Assembly: GCA_030592245.1 (NCBI GenBank)
Contig: JAUVJV010000076.1
Coordinates: 1 to 8,153, forward strand
DNA from: Candidatus Eiseniibacteriota bacterium
GTDB taxonomy: Bacteria > Arandabacterota > Arandabacteria > Arandabacterales > Arandabacteraceae
Length of the DNA stretch: 8,153 nucleotides
Direction: 5' to 3'
In this document: in pieces, positions 1 through 5,934 of the stretch
How positions within the stretch are numbered: position 1 is the stretch's first letter
Layout: each line of letters opens with the position of its first letter
Position numbers and translations under genes: made by a program
Notes under the pieces: model-generated
What the model was told of the DNA's origin: nothing
What the model saw: the letters and a program-made list of their open reading frames with translations, nothing else
Databases searched by the model: none

Positions 1-2468
1 AGTTCATAGGTCTTAAGGTCCGGGTAGTTCGATGTCTGTATGCCCTTCTTGACCCCACCAATCTGTATCGCGATATCCGCGCCTCTCCGGTCGGCGATAA
101 AGGGCTCACGTTCGCTCTTGGTGCTGGCAAGGTCGGCCAGGAACACAACCGGGAATTCCAGGCCCTTGGCCTTGTGCACGGTGAGGATCCGGACGAAGTC
201 ATCACCGGCCTCAACGGTGGCGGCCTCGGACTCATCAGCCTCCTCTTCCTGGCGCTCGTCGAGCCACCGGACAAAAGCCCGGAAGGTATTTACCCCGCGG
301 TCGGCGAGGGCCCTTGCGATGTCTCCGATCTTGAGAAGATTGTGTACCCGCTGCTCGCCCCCCGGTTTGAGCAGGAAAACCACCGGGGCCTTGGTTTCCG
401 TGTAGAGCTTCCGCAGTATCTCCTCGGGGGCAGAGTCGTTGCGTGTCTCATGGAGGCGCCTAAGCAGCGAGAAAGATGCCTCGAGCGAGCTGCCCGTCGA
501 GGATTCAAGATAGTTGAGCCTCCCGCCCCTGGAATGATGAAGGAAGATGTCTTCGTCTGATACGCCGAAGAAGGGCGATCTCAAAGCAGCGACAAGCGCC
601 ACCCGGTCATATGGGTTGACTATCGAGACGAGTACCGCAAGCAGTTGCCGGATCTCCTGGCGCTGGAAGAAGTACTTGCCGCCGATAACCCTGTAGTCAA
701 CATTGAATAGCTTGAGCGCATCCTCAAGATGGTTGAGCGGGGTGTGGGTGCGCAGCAGAATGGCGATGTCCCTGAGCATCAGGGGCCGCAGGCGCTCTTC
801 CGTCTTGTCCCAGACCGTTGGTTTGTCCTCGTTGACCATCCGCTGAATTGAGGCGGCGATGGCGCGGGTCTCCCACTTTCTGCGCGGGCCCACGTGTTCC
901 ATCTTGCCGGCAACCGACTCGGGCGGATACATCAGGAACACGTCCCCGCCCTTTGGAACGGTCTTCTTGTCCCTGCCGAACTCGAGGGCAACATAGTCGG
1001 GCTGGTAGGCGCCATCGTCCGGCGATACGATGAGATCGCGGAATATGGTGTTGACGACATCAACAATGGAAGGTGTGCAGCGGAAGTTCTGGAAGATGCT
1101 GAGGCTATGGCCCTTACCCATGTGGGCCTTGGCTGAGGCGTACATCTCGATATCGGCCCTGCGGAAGCGGTAGATGCTCTGCTTGGGGTCTCCAACGAGA
1201 AAGAGTCTGCCCGGCGTGACCTTGACGTCCTCCCAGTTCTCTGACCTGCCTCCCTTTGCCTCCGACAGGAAGAAGATGATCTCGGCCTGCAGCGGATCGG
1301 TGTCCTGGAATTCATCGACCAGGATATACTTGTAGCGTGTTCCGAAGTAGTCCCTGACTTCCGGCCGGGACGCAAGCATATTGCGGGCATAGAGCAAGAG
1401 GTCGTGGAAGTCGAGATGCGCGCCATCCGACATTGTCCGCCGGTAGCTCTCGACAAAATCCTCGAGGCCTCTTGCCAGGTCCACCACGATGTTATGGGCG
1501 AGCCAGGCCTTGAAGGAAAGGTGGGCTTCGCGAAGAGCGCTTACCTCGGCGCGCGTTTCCTTGAGACAATCCTTGGTTTCCCAGTTGCCCTGGTTGCCCT
1601 TTGTTCGAGGAGAGGGGATCGAGAGTTTGAAGAGGTGGGCGGTGGTCTCGCCCTCATCCTTAAGGTACTTAAGCTCCTCGGCCTCTGCCTGGAGCTCTTC
1701 GATCAGTGCGGCCATGGCATCGCCCTCGACCTGGCAGTGGTCTCGGGCGAGCCCGGACAGTTGCCTGATCGACTTCTTGAAGACCTCACGGAACTCTGGC
1801 TCGGAGGGATTCCAGCCTATGTTCTCCGGCAGGTAATCCAGGACATCACGGTTGGCGAGCAGCATCCCGGCGAGGTCCTGCATGTTCTGGATGGTAATCC
1901 CGATGGCAAGAGCTCTTGCCAGGCAAGGTGCCCGCTCATCCATTCGCCTGGCGAGCCACTCTTCCCAGAGCTCCTCCTCGATGATGGAAGACATGAGCTC
2001 ATCGGCGACATCGAAGTTGGGATCGACCTCGGCCTCCACCGGGCGCTCCCTTATGAGGGAAGCACAGAAGGAGTGAATGGTTGTGACCTGCATCCGCTCA
2101 AGACCCCAGAGAGCCTCCGCAAGGTGAGACGTATCCTCACTTCCGGTTTGCGTGGCCGTATCCTGAGCATCGTCAGGGTCGGCCGAGCTCCGGGTACCGC
2201 CGGGCTTGCTTGCGTCTTGTGTGCCGGCGATGTGCTTCTGAAGACTTTCCTGGAGCTTCATCTTGAGCTCTGCGGCGGCGCGTTCGGTAAAGGTGATCGC
2301 GACGATCTCCTCGGGAAGGGCCTTCTTCCCCCTGATGAGGTTGAGGATGCGGGACACCAGGAGCGTGGTCTTGCCCGTTCCCGCTGCGGCCTCGACGATA
2401 TAGCTCCTCCCGAGATCCCCGGCGGCCTTGTCCCTGTCAGCCTGGTCCTTTAAAGTTCTCTTAGTCAT
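1..2468 (-). CDS. addA: AddA-like UvrD/Rep (superfamily 1) DNA helicase, C-terminal part beyond window
   Basis: This is the motor subunit of an AddAB-type helicase-nuclease, expected to unwind DNA ends with ATP for break repair in the cytoplasm. The first 822 codons are open and the gene runs off the left edge. Visible motifs are a Q-motif-like Gln9, Walker A AAAGTGKTT with Lys33, motif Ia ITFTERAAAELK just after, the Ib-type TTIHSFC (129-135), Walker B VDEFQDTD with Asp385/Glu386, motif III VGDPKQSIYRFRRAD (Asp427, Gln430), motif IV QNFR (460-463), the 2B-domain GGKYFF (from 596) with LRSPFFG after it, and motif V VHKAKGLEFPVVFL (His765). Motif VI and the C-terminal PD-(D/E)XK nuclease usual in AddA proteins of roughly 1200 residues would lie outside. 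The start is the ATG at 2468-2466, 9 bp after the upstream stop, with a weak GAGAG ribosome site. Co-transcription and translational coupling with the AddB-like gene are likely. A RecB-like or generic UvrD-type assignment is the alternative; the AddB-type partner favours AddA. Confidence 0.9.
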   Translation of the reverse strand, partial: MTKRTLKDQADRDKAAGDLGRSYIVEAAAGTGKTTLLVSRILNLIRGKKALPEEIVAITFTERAAAELKMKLQESLQKHIAGTQDASKPGGTRSSADPDDAQDTATQTGSEDTSHLAEALWGLERMQVTTIHSFCASLIRERPVEAEVDPNFDVADELMSSIIEEELWEEWLARRMDERAPCLARALAIGITIQNMQDLAGMLLANRDVLDYLPENIGWNPSEPEFREVFKKSIRQLSGLARDHCQVEGDAMAALIEELQAEAEELKYLKDEGETTAHLFKLSIPSPRTKGNQGNWETKDCLKETRAEVSALREAHLSFKAWLAHNIVVDLARGLEDFVESYRRTMSDGAHLDFHDLLLYARNMLASRPEVRDYFGTRYKYILVDEFQDTDPLQAEIIFFLSEAKGGRSENWEDVKVTPGRLFLVGDPKQSIYRFRRADIEMYASAKAHMGKGHSLSIFQNFRCTPSIVDVVNTIFRDLIVSPDDGAYQPDYVALEFGRDKKTVPKGGDVFLMYPPESVAGKMEHVGPRRKWETRAIAASIQRMVNEDKPTVWDKTEERLRPLMLRDIAILLRTHTPLNHLEDALKLFNVDYRVIGGKYFFQRQEIRQLLAVLVSIVNPYDRVALVAALRSPFFGVSDEDIFLHHSRGGRLNYLESSTGSSLEASFSLLRRLHETRNDSAPEEILRKLYTETKAPVVFLLKPGGEQRVHNLLKIGDIARALADRGVNTFRAFVRWLDERQEEEADESEAATVEAGDDFVRILTVHKAKGLEFPVVFLADLASTKSEREPFIADRRGADIAIQIGGVKKGIQTSNYPDLKTYE

Positions 2469-2485
2469 AAGGTTCTCTCAGTCAT
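2452..2485 (-). repeat. Imperfect 17-bp tandem duplication at the addB/addA junction
   Basis: On the minus strand, ATGACTGAGAGAACCTT (2485-2469) is followed directly by ATGACTAAGAGAACTTT (2468-2452), with 15 of 17 positions identical. The first copy contains the last codons and TGA stop of the addB-like gene plus the addA ribosome-binding region; the second copy is the addA start ATG and its first codons. Both copies begin with ATG, but in the first copy that ATG runs into a stop after six codons and is out of frame with addA. A small duplication of the start region would explain the tight 9-bp spacing. The match is seen directly; the origin by duplication is inference. Confidence 0.6.
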
Positions 2486-5400
2486 CGGAACCCATGTCCT
2501 TCATCGTCCTGAAGTTCTTGATTCGCTTATCATCCGCCTTGCGCTCGTAAACAGTCTCACGTTCAGCCTCGGCCCCGCAGACGCGGACGAAGTCGCAGTA
2601 CTGGCAGGTCTCCTGAGGGTGGGCGAAGAAGCTGCCGGCCTCTATGCCGTCCGCGATGGTATCGAGGATGAAAGCGAGTTCCTTGCGCTGAACCATGAGC
2701 TCGGCATAATCAAATCGTATGTGGCGCTTTTTCCCGGCGTGGGAGGTGCAATAGTACTCGGCATAATCCACCGATACCTCTTCGTGGATTCGGTTCAGGA
2801 TCTCGTACGCTGCCCTGAGGTAAAGCGCGAGCTGAAGCGAGGTCCCCTGCATCAGGTCCTTGGGTTTATACTTAGGTTTCCCCTTCCCGGTTTTGTAATC
2901 GACGATGCGCGCATGGGCAAGGTCCGGACTCAGGTCGATACGGTCGATCTTGCCCCGCAGTGCGATCTGGCGGTCTCCGAACTTGACCGGCACGGGGCTC
3001 TCATCCGAGATGTCGCTTTCATCACTGCCCCTTGCCTTCATGCCGTAGCGGATCTCGAAGTATGCGGGCAGGTAAATCTGCTCATCTTCACCTTCGGGCC
3101 TGATCTCCTCATCGAAGAGCTCTTCCATGCGCACGGCGATATCGGCCTTCTCCATTTCCCACATCAGCGGGTAACCTGTGATTCCACGCTTTTCGAAATC
3201 CTCGAAGGTCTCGGCGAGCGCCTCGTGAAGCAGAGGCAGGTCGGTGGGTTCAACCCCGAAGGGAATACCCTTCTTCCTGTTCCGGATCTTGGTAAACAGT
3301 CTCCAGAGCAGTGAGTGAATGAGTGAGCCCCGGTCAAGCGCGCTTATCGTGTCCTGGCGCTCGGGTTCTACCAGGGCCTTGAGGTCCAGGATGGAGCCAA
3401 GGTAGTACCTGTAGGGACAGGATGCATAGGTTTCCAGCCGGGTCGGGCCCACGCTCGTGCCTACAATCGAATGGATGTCCTTGAGATACCCCAGAGCTTC
3501 GGCGCCGGCCAGGATGCCATCGTAAGCGGTAAAGACCCGCTTGCTCCACCTTGATGCTTCCAGATTCAGCGAAGCGTGGAAGAAGTCCGAATTTGCCTGC
3601 AGGTACTTTATGGCATCCGGTTTCCGGGTGGCAATGCCTTCGGAGGCGATTGCGATATCGAATTCTGTCGGGTCAAGTGCTGTGTGGGGTTCGTCCGTCC
3701 CTAAGCGGGCCAGGGGGACGCGCACAAAACCGGGGAATGTCTCGGCGCTGTTAAAATCGGCACGCTCTCCGGTCGCCGCCTCAATGGTGGCGAGCACGAA
3801 TGATGACGGGACCCGTTCCCGGGCGGTGCTGATATCGAGGCGTGGAAAGGTGAGCACCAGCTTTTGTGTTGCCGCGCCCACGGCGAGGCGGTAGAAAAGT
3901 CTTTCCCGGTCCAGGTGAGGCGCTCCCCTGAGCTCAATCGGGTCTGCCTCGGACCCAGTGAGAGCCCGGTTCAGGGCCTGACGTTCCGAATCGAGCATGA
4001 TGGCATCCTGCCGGGCAGGCGCAGGGAAGAACTTCTCCACCAATCCGGGGAGTATGACTACCTTGAAAGGAATCCCGCGGGCGGCGATCAGGCTGATGAC
4101 CGAGGGGCCATTGCGCTGAAACCTAGCGGTGGGTTTCGTTGAATCGCTCAGAAGGTCATCAACGAAGTCATAAAGATCTGAATTCCGTGGTTCGGTGCCG
4201 ATCTCATCCAATACCGAAAGATCCCGGATGGCCGCGAGCACCTCATCTGTTTCCTTCTCAGTTTCGATGAGGCTGGTGAGCGCCTCCGCCAAGGCTTTCG
4301 CCTTATCGCTCCAGGTTTTTGCTTTCTGAATGGAAGAGAGCGACCTCTCCAGGTGTTGAAAGAACTCGATCAGGGAGCGCACATCCCTTTCGTCGTACTG
4401 CGCGGCGCCACCGGCCCTGACCGCGATAAGGGTCTCGGCCAGATGGGTTTTCCACCCGTCCCTTCCGTCGACTATCCCGGAGTCCATTGAGACTATGTCC
4501 CATATGGCTGCGGGGTCTGCCGTCCGGCCGTCAGCGCCGGAGATGTCCGCGCGGAGCCGGGCATAGGTTGCGAACTCAATTACCGTGGCACGCGAGAAAT
4601 TGTGCCTCAGGATCTCCAGAAGCAGGCGGAGGCTCTTGCCCGGTCTTGTATCTTTCAGTTTCAAGCCTTCCAGGATATAGGGCGTGACGCCCATGCCGTC
4701 GAGGAGGTCCCGGAAGAGCCCGGTATAGGGATGGGATCGTCGCGTGAGCACCGCGATCTCGTGCGGTGCGACTCCCCGGCCAAGGACCTCTCTAGAGATA
4801 AGGCGGACTATCTCCCTGACCTCACGCACCTCGCCCGGCGCCGAGATGATCTCAAGGCTCTTCTCGATGTCGCCGACGGGTCCGTCGGGGTTAAAGATGC
4901 GGCCCGCGAGGTTCTCCAGGGCCGGTGCTCGCGCGCCGGCATCTATCCCGGGCGCTTTCTTCTCCTTAAAGTCCTCAGCGAAACCCTCTGCGCGCAGCCA
5001 TTCGATGACCGGACGCGAGAAGTCGAAGGCGCGCCGGTCCTCGAAGGGGACAAGGGCTACAACATGGTTCATATCCGAACAGGTCTTGACGATCTTCCGC
5101 TGCATTGCGCCGAGATCATAGAATCCGTAGACAATGATTGCCGCAGCTCCGGTAACCAGATCCGATTGCGAGACGTACCCTGATGCCATCTCATCTCTGT
5201 CGGCATTGTCATACCAGCCGAGCTTCTGCATGCGCGCTTCATAGGCATTCCATACCTTGAGGATGTCACGGAGCTTGCCGGGGTGGCATGCCTCGCGGAC
5301 TGTCGTCTTTCTACAGGTCTTGTCCAGGGATTCGGGCTTGATGCATGCGCGCTTAAGATCATCGATGGTTCCGAGGATGGCCTCGTGAAATCCGGATTTA

Positions 5401-5756
5401 TCGGCAATGGCCGTGAAATAGAAGTTCGCGGTCTTCAAGCCTGTTACGATGTCGCTGATGAGGGCCTCGCGGGCGAGTGCCGGCGCGACGATCCTGCCCG
5501 AGCGCAGAATTGCGGGTGCGGCTATAGCTTCCGCAAAGTCCCCCAGGGTCATGAACCGGGTGTTGATGTGCGCAATGCCACAGGCTGCAAGACCACGGCT
5601 GAGGTGCATTCCAAGCAGGTGCGACGGGACAAGGACAATGAGTGGCTGGAGAGGATCGTCCTGCTTGAAGCTCGCAACCGCCTTCTGAAAGGCGGCCTCG
5701 AGTGTCGGGTAATCACCCGTTATGAGCGTCTTGTCAAATTTTCCTGGAGCAGGCAT
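2478..5756 (-). CDS. addB: AddB-like PD-(D/E)XK nuclease with iron-sulfur cluster and inactive helicase-like N-terminus
   Basis: This is the nuclease/scaffold partner of the AddA-like helicase, about 1092 residues, close to usual AddB length. The N-terminal half looks like a degenerate UvrD-like domain: where Walker A would stand there is ITGDYPTLEAAF, with no GxGKT. The segment SLIAARGIPFKVVILPGL (near 555-572) and RERLFYRLAVGA (near 617) resemble the C-terminal helicase core of AddB. The nuclease half has the RGSLIH motif (His814), GKIDRID (Asp938), IVDYKTGK (Asp953, Lys955) and LQLALYL. Four cysteines match the AddB 4Fe-4S staple: Cys780 in ASCPYRYYL, then Cys1051, Cys1054, Cys1060 in CX2CX5C spacing. 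ATG 5756 is chosen because it precedes conserved-looking sequence. It has no clear Shine-Dalgarno, so TTG at 5777 (GAGG upstream) is an alternative; a TTG at 5852 would read through the inverted repeat and is unlikely. The gene leads the two-gene operon. Function is by family; the motifs are seen directly. Confidence 0.87.
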   Translation of the reverse strand: MPAPGKFDKTLITGDYPTLEAAFQKAVASFKQDDPLQPLIVLVPSHLLGMHLSRGLAACGIAHINTRFMTLGDFAEAIAAPAILRSGRIVAPALAREALISDIVTGLKTANFYFTAIADKSGFHEAILGTIDDLKRACIKPESLDKTCRKTTVREACHPGKLRDILKVWNAYEARMQKLGWYDNADRDEMASGYVSQSDLVTGAAAIIVYGFYDLGAMQRKIVKTCSDMNHVVALVPFEDRRAFDFSRPVIEWLRAEGFAEDFKEKKAPGIDAGARAPALENLAGRIFNPDGPVGDIEKSLEIISAPGEVREVREIVRLISREVLGRGVAPHEIAVLTRRSHPYTGLFRDLLDGMGVTPYILEGLKLKDTRPGKSLRLLLEILRHNFSRATVIEFATYARLRADISGADGRTADPAAIWDIVSMDSGIVDGRDGWKTHLAETLIAVRAGGAAQYDERDVRSLIEFFQHLERSLSSIQKAKTWSDKAKALAEALTSLIETEKETDEVLAAIRDLSVLDEIGTEPRNSDLYDFVDDLLSDSTKPTARFQRNGPSVISLIAARGIPFKVVILPGLVEKFFPAPARQDAIMLDSERQALNRALTGSEADPIELRGAPHLDRERLFYRLAVGAATQKLVLTFPRLDISTARERVPSSFVLATIEAATGERADFNSAETFPGFVRVPLARLGTDEPHTALDPTEFDIAIASEGIATRKPDAIKYLQANSDFFHASLNLEASRWSKRVFTAYDGILAGAEALGYLKDIHSIVGTSVGPTRLETYASCPYRYYLGSILDLKALVEPERQDTISALDRGSLIHSLLWRLFTKIRNRKKGIPFGVEPTDLPLLHEALAETFEDFEKRGITGYPLMWEMEKADIAVRMEELFDEEIRPEGEDEQIYLPAYFEIRYGMKARGSDESDISDESPVPVKFGDRQIALRGKIDRIDLSPDLAHARIVDYKTGKGKPKYKPKDLMQGTSLQLALYLRAAYEILNRIHEEVSVDYAEYYCTSHAGKKRHIRFDYAELMVQRKELAFILDTIADGIEAGSFFAHPQETCQYCDFVRVCGAEAERETVYERKADDKRIKNFRTMKDMGSDD

Positions 5757-5765
5757 CGCAGGAGC

Positions 5766-5795
5766 ATGATACCACAAGTTGGGTCGCCTCGTGAA
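5766..5795 (-). promoter_or_regulatory. Candidate sigma70-like promoter for the addBA-like operon
   Basis: Read on the minus strand, TTCACG (5795-5790) and TATCAT (5771-5766) are separated by 18 bp. The -10 differs from consensus at one position and the -35 at two. Transcription would start about 7 bp downstream, near 5759, only a few bases before ATG 5756, giving a nearly leaderless message. That agrees with the missing Shine-Dalgarno at that ATG. If translation instead begins at TTG 5777, this -10 would lie inside the coding sequence and the call would be wrong. It is a pattern match only. Confidence 0.35.
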
Positions 5796-5796
5796 C

Positions 5797-5842
5797 CGCA
5801 AATTCACAAAACTGGGGTCAGGTACCGAAATGTGAATTTGCG
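5797..5842. repeat. Perfect 12-bp inverted repeat with ggggtcaggtacc-containing loop (REP/MITE-like or operator)
   Basis: The left arm cgcaaattcaca (5797-5808) is the exact reverse complement of the right arm tgtgaatttgcg (5831-5842), with a 22-base spacer containing ggggtcaggtacc. A second, shorter pair, acaagttg (5774-5781) and caacttgt (5850-5857), encloses it, slightly off-centre by about 4 bp. The element fills much of the spacer between the divergent genes and abuts the candidate -35 of the leftward operon. From memory, spacers of this kind resemble dispersed palindromes linked to REP-associated (Y1) transposases; that identity is unverified. No gene ends here and no T-run follows the stem, so it is not read as a terminator. 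A two-way operator is the other possibility. Confidence 0.65.
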
Positions 5843-5862
5843 ATCCGCTCAACTTGTTTCGC

Positions 5863-5890
5863 TTGCCGGCGGTGGAACGCTATGTTAAAT
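5863..5890 (+). promoter_or_regulatory. Weak candidate promoter for the methyltransferase gene
   Basis: TTGCCG (5863-5868) and TTAAAT (5885-5890) are separated by 16 bp, about 45 bp before the GTG start. The -35 matches consensus at four of six positions; the short AT-rich patch tatgttaaat stands out in GC-rich surroundings. An alternative -10 reading, TATGTT (5881-5886), has no well-spaced -35. This is low-confidence pattern matching. Confidence 0.28.
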
Positions 5891-5921
5891 GCTGAGGCAG
5901 GCTGGTAGGGGCTTCTCAAGA

Positions 5922-5926
5922 AAGGA
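5922..5926 (+). promoter_or_regulatory. Shine-Dalgarno AAGGA that fixes the GTG start of the methyltransferase
   Basis: AAGGA lies 8 bp before the GTG at 5935-5937. The reading frame is open upstream only back to a TGA at 5893-5895 and has no ATG in that stretch, so this ribosome site supports GTG as the start codon. Confidence 0.6.
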
Positions 5927-5934
5927 CGGCCGGG

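Noticed and set aside
1404..2453. A 349-codon plus-strand open frame
   Set aside because: It lies antisense inside the AddA-like helicase, whose motifs Ia, Ib and Walker A are clear on the other strand. The frame shows no recognisable domain and is a by-product of GC-rich codon use.
2619..3314. A 231-codon plus-strand open frame
   Set aside because: It is antisense to the AddB nuclease domain with its catalytic and iron-sulfur residues, and nothing in it is recognisable.
5797..5842. The inverted repeat as a rho-independent terminator
   Set aside because: No gene ends at it on either strand, the loop is 22 bases, and no T-run follows either arm.
5863..5886. TTGCCG paired with TATGTT as promoter
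   Set aside because: The spacing would be only 12 bp, too short for a sigma70-type promoter; the pairing with TTAAAT at 16 bp is preferred.
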